A model generated the notes under the pieces. That model saw nothing but the letters and a program-made list of their open reading frames with translations, had not been told where the DNA came from and searched no databases. This document shows positions 28,486-38,440 of a DNA stretch of 64,000 bases, piece by piece (positions within the stretch are counted from its first letter, which is position 1; the number at the start of each line of letters is the position of its first letter). The position numbers and the translations under genes are program-made. Location: the NCBI GenBank assembly GCA_020796225.1, contig CM036767.1, positions 22,078,927-22,142,926 on the forward strand. The letters are read 5' to 3'. The stretch is from Arion vulgaris. Lineage: Eukaryota > Mollusca > Gastropoda > Stylommatophora > Arionidae.

Positions 28486-29585
28486 ATTGTTGGCTGGTTA
28501 TAGGATTGTTGGCTGGTTATAGGATTGTTGGCTGGTTATGGGATTGTAAGCTGGTTATAGGATTGTTGGCTGGTTAAGAGATTGCAAGCTGGTTATGGGA
28601 TTGTAAGCTGATTATGGGTTTGTTGGCTGCTTATGGGATTGTCGACTGATTATGGGATTGTAGACAGGTTATATGATTGTAGACTGGTTATGTGATTGTA
28701 GACTGTTTATGGGATTGTAGATTGCATATAGGATTGTAGATTGTATATGGGATTGTTGTCTGGTTTTGAGATTGTAGACTGATTATAGCACTGTTGACTA
28801 GTTATGCCATCGTTGGCTGGTTATGGAATTGTAGACTGGCTATGTGATTGTAGACTGGTTATGGGATTGTAGATTGGTTATTGGATTGTAGACTGGTTAT
28901 GGGATTGCAGTATGGTTATTAAATTGCAATCTGGTTATATAATTCAAACCTGGTTATAGTATTGCAACCTGGTTATAGGATTGCAACCTGGTTATATGAT
29001 TGCAGCCTGGTTATAGGATTGCAACCTGGTTATAGTATTGCAACTTGGTTATAGTATTGCAGCGTGGTTATAGTATTGCAACCTGGTTATAGGATTGCAA
29101 CCTGGTTATATGATTGCAGCCTGGTTATAGGATTGCAACATGGTTCTAATATTGCAACCTGGTTATAGTATTGCAGCCTGGTTATAGTATTGCAACCTGG
29201 TTATAGTATTGCAGCCTGGTTATAGTATTGCAACCTGGTTATAGTATTGCAACTTGGTTATAGGATTGCAGCGTGGTTATAGTATTGCAACCTGGTTATA
29301 GGATTGCAACCTGGTTATATGATTGCAGCCTGGTTATAGGATTGCAACATGGTTATAATATTGCAACCTGGTTATAGTAGTGCAGCCTGGTTATAGTATT
29401 GCAACCTGGTTATAGTAATGCAGCCTGGTTATAGTATTGCAACCTGGTTATAGGATTGCAGCCTGGTTATAGTATTGCAACCTGGTTATAGGATTGCAAT
29501 ATGGTTATAATATTGCAACCTGGTTATGAGAATGCAGCCTGGTTATGAGAATGCAGCCTGGTTATGAGAATGCAGCCTGGTTATG
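28486..29585. repeat. Degenerate array, 19-bp unit, about 57 copies
   Basis: About 1.1 kb of units of the type ATTGCAACCTGGTTATAGG. The left third is more diverged (TTGTTGGCTGG, TTGTAGACTGG). Within the right part, the block starting AGCGTGG at 29061 repeats at 29270, a period of 209 bases or 11 units, indicating a higher-order duplication. Three units at the end carry GAGAATGCAGCC. Confidence 0.96.
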
Positions 29586-29639
29586 CCGAGGCACACATCT
29601 CCATCAAAACATAAAGTAAAATAGTTTCAGAAAGTCATC

Positions 29640-29781
29640 ATCATCAAGTGGCATGTCAACAGATGTAGGTTATCCTGTTCTTCTACAACTTTTCGCCTCT
29701 TGTTCTAACTATCATCAAGTGGCATGCCAACAGATGTAGGTTATCCTGTTCTTCTACAACTTACTGCCCCTTGTTCTAACT
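29640..29781. repeat. 71-bp tandem duplication
   Basis: Two units starting ATCATCAAGTGGCATG at 29640 and 29711, with TGTAGGTTATCCTGTTCTTC in each. The ATCATCAAGTGGC start recalls minus-strand LINE-F ends, so a LINE 3' end may be the source. Confidence 0.85.
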
Positions 29782-29794
29782 AAAAATGGGTCTA

Positions 29795-30040
29795 CAGCTG
29801 AAGAGTTGACGTCATTGCATGGGGCTTTTAACCCCATTTAGATCGGTTCCTCTCTACAAAAGTGGCTCGCCAGCAGCTGAGAGTATTGCACAAAGCACAA
29901 ACTCCTTAGCTTCAGCAACAATCCTAGTGGCGTCTCTGGACAAAAATGCACTTGTGAACAGAACGGCCATGTCTGGATTCGAACCCACGACATTCAGAAC
30001 GCAATACATAACCACTAGATACTCCCTATGTCTCTAGATC
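29795..30040 (-). mobile_element. S1 SINE
   Basis: GAGTTGACGTCATTGCATGGG, CCCCATTTAGATCGGTTCC, ACAATCCTAGTGGCGTCTC and B box GGATTCGAACCC (as read here) follow S1 order on the minus strand. The A-box area is diverged. Confidence 0.85.
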
Positions 30041-30108
30041 TAGACGTTATAAGATCACCTTGTATCTGTTTGGATAAGATAGAAATGGACTTCAGAATGT
30101 GTGCGGAG

Positions 30109-31170
30109 CAATGAGTAAGGAGAAGATTGTATTCAAAATGTTAGTAGACGAGAGATTGTGAAAATGAGTAAGGAGAAGATTGTATTCAAGATGTTAGTAG
30201 ACGAGAGATTGTGAAAATGAGTAATGAGAAGATTGTATTCAAGATGTTAGTAGACGAGAGATTGTGAAAATGAGTAATGAGAAGATTGTATTCAAGATGT
30301 TAGTAGACGAGAAATTGTGAAAATGAGTAATGAGAAGATTGTATTCAAGATGGTAGTAGACGAGAGATTGTGAAAATGAGTAAGGAGAAGATTGTATCCA
30401 AGATGTTAGTAGACGAGAGATTGTGAAAATGAGTAAGGAGAGATTGTATCCAAGATGTTAGTAGACGAGAGATTGTGAAAATGAGTAATGAGAAGATTGT
30501 ATCCAAGATGTTAGTAGACGAGAGATTGTGAAAATGAGTAAGGAGAAGATTGTATCCAAGATGTTAGTAGACGAGAGATTGTGAAAATGAGTAAGGAGAA
30601 GATTGTATCCAAGATGTTAGTAGACGAGAGATTGTGAAAATGAGTAATGAGAAGATTGTATCCAAGATGTTAGTAGACGAGAGATTGTGAAAATGAGTAA
30701 TGAGAAGATTGTAGTCAAGATGTTAGTAGACGAGAGATTGTGAAAATGAGTAATGAGAAGATTGTATTCAAGATGTTAGTAGACGAGAGATTGTGAAAAT
30801 GAGTAATGAGAAGATTGTATCCAAGATGTTAGTAGACGAGAGATTGTGAAAATGAGTAATGAGAAGATTGTATCCAAGATGTTAGTAGACTAGAGATTGT
30901 GAAAATGGGTAATGAGAAGATTGTATCCAAGATGTTAGTAGACGAGAGATTGTGAAAATGAGTAATGAGAAGATTGTATCCAAGATGTTAGTAGACGAGA
31001 GATTGTGAAAATGAGTAAGGAGAAGATTGTATCCAAGATGTTAGTAGACGAGAGATTGTGAAAATGAGTAATGAGAAGATTGTATCCAAGATGTTAGTAG
31101 ACGAGAGATTGTGAAAATGAGTAATGAGAAGATTGTATCCAAGATGTTAGTAGACGAGAGATTGTGAAAA
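30109..31170. repeat. Minisatellite, 53-bp unit, about 20 copies
   Basis: 1.06 kb of units AGAAGATTGTATCCAAGATG, then TTAGTAGACGAGAGATTGTG and AAAATGAGTAATG. Variable sites (TAATG/TAAGG, TATTC/TATCC) come in runs. This is the longest highly homogeneous array in the window. Confidence 0.97.
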
Positions 31171-31194
31171 TGTTTTAGAGAAATGTGGCTGCTA

Positions 31195-31635
31195 TTTTAT
31201 TCTTCGAACATTCCATATCGATCACTTGTAAACAACTCTTTGTGATTTGTATGTGATCTGAGATCTTTGTGATTTGTATGTGATCTGAGATCTTTGTGAT
31301 TTGTATGTGATCTGAGATCTTTGTGATTTGTATGTGATCTGAGATCTTTGTGATTTGTATGTGATCTGAGATCTTTATGATTTGTATGTGATCTGAGATC
31401 TTTGTGATTTGTATGTAATCTGAGATCTTTGTGATCTGTATGTGATCTGAGATAGTAAGTTGTGCCAGTTATGCGCCTACAAGTAGGCCAGCACATCCAA
31501 TTTCTGCGACGCTTTTTATTTACTAGATTAGTTTCCCTATTTCCATACCTCAGTCGCCTCTTAAGAAACGCCTTGTAGGTGGCAGTGTTACTATTCTTTG
31601 CTCCCTATGAGAGCCCGGCAAGACGCGGACATATT
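31195..31635 (-). mobile_element. S7 element with internal 27-bp array
   Basis: The S7 tail TTATTCTTCGAACATTCC, then CAGTTATGCGCCTACAAGTA and TTGTAGGTGGCAGTGTTAC, lie in S7 order. Between them the S7 segment TTTGTGATTTGTATGTGATC has been amplified eight times. Non-amplified S7 copies hold it once (41579, 55050). Confidence 0.85.
31237..31452. repeat. Minisatellite, 27-bp unit, 8 copies
   Basis: 216 bases hold exactly eight units of TCTTTGTGATTTGTATGTGA plus TCTGAGA. The unit lies wholly within S7. A minus-strand frame of HTNHKDLRS repeats is only the translation of this array. Confidence 0.97.
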
Positions 31636-31884
31636 TTCGTCTAACGTAAATACGACTAAATACAGAATATGACCTTGAAATCTAAAATAAAAACTAGGAA
31701 AAAATCTAAGACACTCGGGTTTCTGTTTTTAACAATCTGTCAATCTCTATAGGTGGCAGGTAAATTGTTTGTGAAAAGTCGCACCTGATTGCTGAAGGAA
31801 ACAAACACCTACGGCACACTGCAACTCTTGCGCTAGCTGAGAATGAACATGTGACTCGAGGAGGAGGAGGAGGGAGGAGGGAGG

Positions 31885-32125
31885 GATGTTTCATGGCAAA
31901 GTGGTTTAGACGTGTGCCTTGTATTCTCAATGTTGTGAGTTCGATACAGGACCATGTCTCATATGCATTTTATTTCCGTATATTCCTAGAATTGTGACTG
32001 CAGCTACGTAGTCCTTGCTTTGTGCAACACTCTTGGCAGGTGACCTCTCATTTCTGTCGATAAGGATGAAGACAGACGGGGAAGCCTGGTGCAATCAAGT
32101 CAATCCCTCGTCTTTATATATTTTA
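31885..32125 (+). mobile_element. S1 SINE, diverged
   Basis: Head ATGGCAAAGTGGTTTAGACG and TGAGTTCGATACAGG, body AGAATTGTGACTGCAGCTACG and CTTTGTGCAACACTCTTGGC, end GGTGCAATCAAGTCAATCCC. An older S1 copy. Confidence 0.8.
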
Positions 32126-32187
32126 AACATAGGATTCCTTCACACAAACAAACCTTATATTTTTGCTTAGTAGAAGTAGTGATAGTG

Positions 32188-32395
32188 GCTTCTGTGGCCT
32201 AGAGGTTAGTGACTCGGTCTATTAACCTCGACGTTCTGAGTTCGAATCACGCTGCGGACAACTTGGTTGCAAATTGTTCCGCGTGGATTTTAACAAAAGT
32301 ACGATGGCACCACTCGTTCAGAAAGCAATGGCAAACTACTGAACGTAATAATGCCTATAAAAATCACAAACAGCGTTAAAAAAAAAGCTGGGGTT
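32188..32395 (+). mobile_element. S4 SINE with intact head
   Basis: A box CTGTGGCCTAGAGGTTAGTG; B box GAGTTCGAATCAC near 32240. The body has GCAATGGCAAACTACTGAACG and an A-run. It is the only S4 copy with both boxes clear. S2 3' sequence follows 50 bases on. Confidence 0.8.
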
Positions 32396-32439
32396 GATTC
32401 ACTTTAGAAGTAGAGAAGTAAAGCTCGCTAAAGTTCTGG

Positions 32440-32575
32440 GGATCCTTGCGGTGCTACGGAGCTCAAGCACTGCTGCTGAGATCTTTCTGTGTAAGAAAGA
32501 GATTGGAGCACACATGGTTACTCACATAAGTGCAATGATGATAGTCTTATCAATCAATCAATCGCTATAGCTGCA
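32440..32575 (+). mobile_element. S2 3' half
   Basis: GGGGATCCTTGCGGTGCTACG, GTAAGAAAGAGATTGGAGCAC and a CAATCAATCAATCG tail match the last 130 bases of S2. No S2 head is present; S4 lies in its place. Confidence 0.8.
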
Positions 32576-32579
32576 GTCA

Positions 32580-32995
32580 GTTGTAGTGAGGATACATAAG
32601 AGAAATTTAATCTTCAACAAGAAGGAAAGATATATTCAGAACTTAATGGGTAATGTTAGAAAAACAATTGCTACTTTACGCGATGCTCATTCACTTCACA
32701 AGTTGTTGCAGCTTGTAATAAAAATGTAATTAATGCACAGACGTATCAGACTGATAAATCATTACAAAGCAGGGGCGTTTGTCTTTTTGACATCCAACTT
32801 ACCATTCACACCGTAATTCAATAAAGCTTAAGTGAGTTGAACAGAAATAAACAGGTACCTCAAGATACCGCACATAAAACTGTGATGTTTGGTGTTAATG
32901 ACTTGACACATGATGTTCTCTCAGATATAGACAATTGTTACTGGAAGATATATGAGTAGTGTGTTCCGTGGAATACAAGTTCTACAGACTTGACT
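32580..32995. other. Unassigned stretch
   Basis: No feature recognised. Confidence 0.5.
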
Positions 32996-32997
32996 TA

Positions 32998-33240
32998 TTT
33001 CTCTCCGCTCCTCGTGGAGCATAGGACCTCAATAGTTGTTCTCCACTCTTCTCGGTCTCTGGCTGTTCTCTTTATGGTCTCCCAGAACAGCTGAGCATTC
33101 TTCAGTTCCTCAAGAAGAATTCGTCTCCGTCAGCATATCATCTTCCTTGTGGGTTTGGCTGTTGCATGTCATCTTTCTCCGGCATGGAGCCCAAGTGCTT
33201 CGGAGACGAGTTAGTTTTGAACATTTTGTGTTTGGTTTCT
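32998..33240 (-). mobile_element. LINE-A1 3' end
   Basis: CGCTCCTCGTGGAGCATAGG, GGTCTCCCAGAACAGCTGAG and CTTCAGTTCCTCAAGAAGAA match the reverse complement of 17580-17700. It keeps the inner stem of the 3' hairpin. Confidence 0.78.
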
Positions 33241-33254
33241 GCAACTACGTTCTT

Positions 33255-33400
33255 TTTTAAATGGACGGGTAGTTAGTCCATCACACAACCCCAAACCTAG
33301 AGGACCAGCAGGCCACATTTAGTCTGTCCTCTCTCCTGTGACCTGTCCGGCTTGGGTTACACTGTCGGCATAGCTCTCCGGGTTATTGAGGTAGCAAGAC
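33255..33400 (-). mobile_element. Possible LINE 3' region
   Basis: GGACGGGTAGTTAGTCCATC, CTAGAGGACCAGCAGGCCAC and GGGTTATTGAGGTAGCAAGACC have the GC content and style of a transposon end, but no second copy lies in the window. The call rests on general impression. Confidence 0.3.
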
Positions 33401-33650
33401 CACCCCCCCCACACACACACACCACTACAATATAGGGCCTCATATAAGAGGCCCCTGGGGGCAGGGATAGAGAAGTTCTAAAGAATTGTTCAGAATACAT
33501 TTTATGTTTTAAAAAAGGAACAAATATGTACATTTTGTACCATCTTACAAATATATATGTACATTTTGTACCATCTTAAAATTGAAAAGAAGTAGTATAT
33601 GAAGAACAGATAAAAATGAAAAAAGAAAGAAATAATTTGGAATTATAAAA
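33401..33650. repeat. Simple repeats and a 32-bp duplication
   Basis: A CCC/CA run at about 33401-33423, then ATGTACATTTTGTACCATCT twice near 33525 and 33557. Otherwise unassigned. Confidence 0.7.
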
Positions 33651-33651
33651 T

Positions 33652-33790
33652 TACATGATCCTCAGGGGGAGATCTTTCTGGAGGATATGATAGCGGGCAG
33701 ACGAAGGAAAGAAAGACCAAGGAGAAGATGGGTGGAGAAAGACTTAGACGAGTTGGAATGACTTTTGCACACACCGAACATCTCACGCAG
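33652..33790 (+). mobile_element. LINE tail fragment
   Basis: A short run encodes AGRRRKERPRRRWVEKDLDE, the GRP-R-RW motif near the end of LINE reverse transcriptases. It fits none of the other families well. Confidence 0.55.
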
Positions 33791-33799
33791 GGCAGGGAA

Positions 33800-34388
33800 A
33801 CATTTAGAACTGTTGGCATGGAAGCCAAGTTTCGACATAGATAAGCTAGATGACAGGTTCCCAAAGTGTACTGTCATGCCCCCCAGTGGCTATGAAACCT
33901 TCTATGAAAGAAGGGGGGTGGGAACCGATAGTGGGTTCAGAAGCATTTGGGGGGGGCGTTGATACGATCTAGTAGTCGGTGGCTCCTTATAGAAGAAATT
34001 ATTAATATATAATTTTAAACAAATTATATTCGTGATTTTGCGATTGAATAACTATATTCAAAATGAGGACCACTACTTTTTCAATACTTTAACAGCATAA
34101 GCAGTTTAACAGCATAAGCAGTTTAACAGTGTAAGCAGTAATGTATGATAAGTTGGTTTTTTACGTCACAAATATCAAACTGTTTGATAGAGGTAAACTT
34201 TCAAATTGGGTAGGGAGGAGGGAGGCGTTACAATATTTAAGTCTTGCAAATTGGGTGGTAGCCAGAAATAGTTTGGAAACCTATGAGCTGGATAATGATG
34301 ATCCATCCTTGGGGAAAAAGAAGAGTACTTGCAGAGAAATGAACTACAGGCTTTCCAACAGATATCAGTTGTAAACATATTCAATCAA
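33800..34388. other. Unassigned stretch
   Basis: TAACAGCATAAGCAGTT occurs about three times at 34089-34137. The 77-codon frame at 34141-34374 has no recognisable motif. Confidence 0.5.
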
Positions 34389-34389
34389 G

Positions 34390-35235
34390 TGTCATGTCTG
34401 CCGGCGTAGGCGATCATGCCTATACACAACTCTCTCGCCGTGGCACAGTTAATCAGCTCTACGTCGACTTTAGTTAAACCACGATGTCAGAACATTCAAC
34501 ATTTTGTCTCTCTCTCTCTGTCTTCTACGTTCTCTCCTTCTCTGAATTTTACCTGTTGTCATCAAATAATCTAGCCCCTGCTTTGTTGCATTGTATGTCA
34601 GAAGATCATTGATGGCTTAAATATTATTTTGTTGATAATGTTTCTGTGTGTGCAGGCCTGTTTTAAAAATCTCATAATTTGTTGTCTGTGCTGTCCGTGA
34701 CATGTTTTAAAAATCTCATAATTTGTTGTCTGTGCTGTCCGTGACATGTTTTAAAAATCTCATAATTTGTTGTCTGTGCTGTCCGTGACATGTTTTAAAA
34801 ATCTCATAATTTGTTGTCTGTGCTGTCCGTGACATGTTTTAGCCTTCTTCTTTAAAATCACATTATTTTTGTGGCTTCCAGCGATCTTATTGATTGTTTG
34901 TTCATTGTCCATGATTCGCTGTCATACATAAGTAGTGTTTCAATATAGCACCGGAGTAGTCGTTTCCGCAGTGTCATTGGTAGTGAATTTACGCATAGCT
35001 AGTATGGGTTTCATTTTCATAAAAGCTGCTTTCGCTTGAGCTATAATACAACTCATCTCTGTTGCACATGTGCCATCTGATGCTATGTGTGCTCCCAGAC
35101 ACTTGAATCAATAGACTAACTGTAGTGTTATGTTGATGAATATGGGAACCTATTAGAGTTCTTGGATTCAAAACGAAGAATACAGAATCTGTGTTTATGA
35201 CACCCGATCCCTTATCCATCTCTAAACCCGAACAT
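34390..35235 (-). mobile_element. LINE-B-like copy with internal 44-bp array
   Basis: The minus strand, with breaks, encodes LGAHIASDGTCATEMSCIIA, then QAKAAFMKMKPILA and RIMDNEQTINKIAGSHKNN, then the LINE-B 3' end (CGGCGTAGGCGATCATGCC at 34403, read on plus). The part after HKNN has been amplified at 34659-34840. 5'-truncated after the palm. Confidence 0.75.
34659..34840. repeat. Minisatellite, 44-bp unit, about 4 copies
   Basis: Units TGTTTTAAAAATCTCATAAT and TTGTTGTCTGTGCTGTCC, nearly exact, inside the LINE-B-like copy. Confidence 0.96.
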
Positions 35236-35264
35236 ATTTACAATATTTCATCCATTTCTCTCTA

Positions 35265-35490
35265 CCCTCGTGCATTTTGTAAATCCAGATTGGGGCATAG
35301 GCCCTCAGCCAATTCACCTTTAACTCACTTCAACTCATCATTGTCTTCCTATCTTTAGCTATCTCCTTCAGCTCTCTCCAACTCTCCTGTATATTATTAA
35401 TCTCTGCCTTCAAATCTCCTCCCTGTTTATTTCTAGGACTTACTCTCTTTCGCTTTCCCTGTAGGTTCCAGTAAAGAGCCCTTACTGTTA
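35265..35490 (-). mobile_element. LINE-A2 3' end
   Basis: AATCCAGATTGGGGCATAGG, CTATCTCCTTCAGCTCTCTCC and TTTCGCTTTCCCTGTAGGTTCC are the reverse complement of the end of the copy at 44396-44765. Confidence 0.75.
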
Positions 35491-35925
35491 TAATCCCATC
35501 AGATTTTCTCTAGGTGTGCTTCTTAATTTGTTCCCATATTGTAAAATATTTTTTTCATGAATTTATGAAAGTATTCTAGGTCAAATCATCTTATTCTTAT
35601 CTATTTTAATACGCTCATGAATGCATTCCCTACGGGTTTCTCTAAATCTTATTGATAAATTGCACTGCATGATTTCAAACAGTCTCCTGTTTTTCATAAC
35701 ATAAAAATTTTCAGATTTGCAATTTCACATGCAACTTGGAATAACATGGAGGCGTATTCCTTTTATATTTCTGGAATATTACTTTTTTGCATTCCTTTTA
35801 ATCCCACAGTTGACCTGACTGTATGTTATGTGTGGTTTGCAGCGAAAACATGAATACGTTGAGCCCTGTTAAAAAAGGTTCCTTAGCCATGAATGACAGA
35901 CGCAGCCAAATATTAGCCAAAGATA
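35491..35925. other. Unassigned stretch
   Basis: No feature recognised. Confidence 0.5.
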
Positions 35926-35928
35926 ATA

Positions 35929-36081
35929 TTAACTCCTTCGTCCTTCTGAGCCGATTTACTGGCTACTTGTAGTTTTTTTTTTAAAATGACGCAAAGCCGA
36001 TAAAATGGCTAATTCAGAATATATTGGAATATAAATATATCCCAGAAGTAAAAAGAAAAAAACACAGAGTGGAAGGGTTAA
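35929..36081. mobile_element. M1 small inverted-end element
   Basis: It starts TTAACTCCTTCGTCCTTCTGA and ends GGAAGGGTTAA, so its outer 10 bases are imperfect inverted repeats with TTAA at the edge. The interior ATGACGCAAAGCCG recurs at 55745 and 60701. About 150 bp and non-coding, like a MITE. Confidence 0.6.
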
Positions 36082-36094
36082 TCAAATCAGGCAA

Positions 36095-36310
36095 CAAAAA
36101 TTAGATATTGCAATATGATGCTGCACAACTGTGGTGGCTGGATTCAATAGCGTGTTTTAACAGCATAAGAAAACAAAAATTAGTTATTACAATATGATGC
36201 CACACAGCTGTGGTGATTGCAATATGATGCAGCACAGCTGTGGTGATTGCAATATGATGCAGCACAGCTGTGGTGGCTGGATTCAATAGTGTGTTCTAAC
36301 AGCATAAGAA
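36095..36310. repeat. Irregular repeats, 30-bp core
   Basis: GCAATATGATGCAGCACAGC with TGTGGTGATT occurs four to five times. The flanking TGGATTCAATAG(C/T)GTGTT and AACAGCATAAGAAA blocks are repeated as well, giving a larger irregular period. Confidence 0.85.
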
Positions 36311-36765
36311 ATCATTTCTATATTTCACATCAGATTTGACTTCTTCAGCACAGAGAATGGTCTATTTTCTATTGTCTATTCCCAAGTGGAAGATGTAGTT
36401 GGATGTCCACTCTTGCCGTTAAGCGTAGGGATGGGAGCTTTAATTTGCGTTCTAGGGCTAGATGAGTCGCCCTTGTGTTATATCCGTGTTTATGTAGTGT
36501 GGTCTTGTTATTGTCTATCCATCGTTTTCTTGGTCTTCCCTAAGCTCTAGTACCCGATCTCTTTTTTTGTATGCTGTTATTGGTGGTTGGTTGCATCTCA
36601 TTCTCATTAAATCTCCAAACTACTGCATTTGTTGTCTTTCGATGTATTCGGTGCATGAAGTTATGACCACTCTGCTTCTGATGTCCTCATTTCGTAGTCT
36701 ATCTTTCCTGGTGACTCCCACTGCCTTCCTCAAGTATTTCATTTCACACATGGTGAGCCTTCTGT

Positions 36766-38263
36766 TTCTGTTTCAGTTTCAGTTTGGAATATCTTCATTG
36801 CACTCCGGACATGTCCATAGGTGCTCCGATCTCCTTCGCAATATCTCCATCAGCGTCCAGCGACTGATCGTACCAGTTCTATTTTGATTGATGAGCCGAC
36901 TCGTATACCTGTTGTACCGTTCTTTTCTTGCTACACCAATCTTCAAACCAAGTTCTCGCAATATAGTAGTTGACGTGGATTGGTTTAGATGAAGGTCTTC
37001 TCTGTGGCCACGCTCTATGAGGGCGTTCACGATGTCAGCTCTGTCCATTGGCTGGCCCTCTGATATAGCGGCAGAGCCAGCCAGTCTGTCTGCTTTCTCA
37101 TTGCCAACGATACCCATGTGCTCCGGAACAAAGACAAGTGTAATTCTGCAAATTGTTGACGCCTGCAGTGATTCAGTCCATTGCCTGCGCACCGAACCGG
37201 CCTCCACCTTTCGGATCATACTCAATGAGACACTCAAAATGCACGCATGAGTGTAGTTTTGTGACTCTAGCCAGAGTAGTGCATTGGTCACCGCCAGTAC
37301 CTCCATTGTCATGCTGCTTGTTGTCATACTGAATGCACCACTGGCTTCCTTGACCATTCTGCCACATGAGCTTGCAGAGAAGGCCCATGCAGACTTTTCG
37401 TGACGAACTACCGATCCATCCGTGTAGATCACAAGGTCGTCTGCATTGCAATTTTCATCGATGATGGCTTTGACGTCTGCATTCAACGCCACGGGATTTC
37501 CTCTCTGCAACCTTTGTCAAATTTAATGATGGTTGAAAAAATGTTCCAGTATATTGGAGGCATCGGTATCCATTCTTCTCCATAGTCAATATTATTGAGC
37601 CCGCATACCAGCTGAACAGTATAGGCACGTGCTCTGGCTATCTTGACTCTATACTCCATGGTCGGAAAATCCAGGAGAAACCTCATCGCCACACAGGGTG
37701 TATCCCTTGTGCAACCGAGGATGATGCACATAGCTTCGTTCTGTATTCTCTCAAGTCTTGCAATTTGCGTTTTGTTGACAGTGAGGATGGCCATTGCATA
37801 TTCAATGGTGGAGAGGACCAATGTCTGATACAGAATGACAAGCAGTCGTTGCTCGATGTTAACAGCCGCCATGACTCTCATTGCCGCCAAACCTTTGCGT
37901 GCCTTGACAATGACATACTCAACATGTTCCCGGAAACACAGACTGCGGTCAAATGTCACACCCAAATATTTCATCGATTTATCTAAGGGCAAAACACTAC
38001 CGCAAAGTTTCACACTAGGCGTACATGCGTTAACAGTGTGATTATTGAGTGAGAACCATGTCACTGCTGCTTTGATAGGGTTAACTAGTGCACCAGAGAC
38101 ATCACACCAGTCTGGGATGCGGTCGAGTTCCCTCTGTATCTCACCGGCAATTAGATCCCTGTCTTTCCCTTGTCTATACACTAGGATGTCATCAGCAAAT
38201 GACAGAGTTCTACCTCTGCCATCGAGTTGTTGTTCTGTGATTGACACCGTGTATATATTGCAC
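36766..38263 (-). mobile_element. LINE-R (RT plus RNase H) inserted in LINE-E
   Basis: A 1.5-kb 5'-truncated LINE whose order is half a reverse-transcriptase palm, linker, RNase H, then a C-terminal CPECNED. RNase H after the RT marks the I/Jockey-type superfamilies of LINEs. Its ends are fixed by GTGAGCCTTCTGT at 36753-36765 and 38264-38276, an exact 13-bp target-site duplication. The tail, on its own strand, is AAACTGAAACTGAAACAGAA. Confidence 0.92.
36779..37510 (-). pseudogene. LINE-R RNase H domain
   Basis: RNase H removes the RNA strand of the RNA-DNA hybrid during retrotransposition. In this 243-codon frame the order is VIYTDGSVVRHE (first catalytic Asp), TMEVLAVTNALLWLE (Glu), ILSVSLSMIRKV, where the usual Asp is Val (codon 94, 37229-37231), and GIVGNEKADRLAG (last Asp). 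The C-terminus reads LRELGLKIG and HLWTCPECNEDIPN. The Asp-to-Val change should disable the nuclease. The frame overlaps the end of the RT frame by 28 bases, a one-base frameshift from a continuous polyprotein. Confidence 0.9.
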
Positions 38264-38409
38264 GTGAGCCTTCTGTGATGTGTTGCTGTAAGACACCAAG
38301 TTTGACACTGGTAACAAAGTGATGGTAAGAAAATACTTTTTATCATCTGTCTTTTCACTTCCATCTTGATCCTTGGATGTTGTAGTAATGGTGCCAGCTG
38401 GTAGGTCAC
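37483..38409 (-). pseudogene. Chimeric frame: LINE-E start, LINE-R RT and linker
   Basis: This 308-codon frame is a fusion. Residues 1 to about 45 (MTYQLAPLLQHPRIKMEVKR, SLCYQCQTW) come from the host LINE-E. After the target duplication (codons 45-49) the frame continues as LINE-R: SITEQQLDGRG, the catalytic TLSFADDILVY at 38181-38210 with both Asp, LPLDKSMKYLGVTFDRSLCF, and QTLVLSTIEYAM. RT motifs before the FADD box are absent. It is very unlikely to be expressed as a working protein. It ends at a frameshift near 37500 that separates it from the RNase H frame. Confidence 0.88.
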
Positions 38410-38440
38410 TGCATTTGCTTTAAGACTCCTTGTATCTCTT

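Larger units (their letters stand above)
36355..38440 (-). mobile_element. LINE-E copy split by LINE-R
   Basis: Two parts, 38277-38440 and 36355-36765, form one LINE-E 3' end. Minus-strand coding includes YQLAPLLQHPRIKMEVKRQM, then, after LINE-R, RKDRLRNEDIRS and the RPRKRWIDN region, with an ATAGACAATAGA tail at 36361. The uninterrupted join is seen in the copy at 5318-5771 (ACATCACAGAAAGCTCACC), which proves that LINE-R was inserted here. The 5' limit is near 38440. Confidence 0.88.

Noticed and set aside
31197..31496. 99-codon frame with HTNHKDLRS peptide repeats
   Set aside because: It is the translation of the eight 27-bp units inside S7, not a repeat protein.
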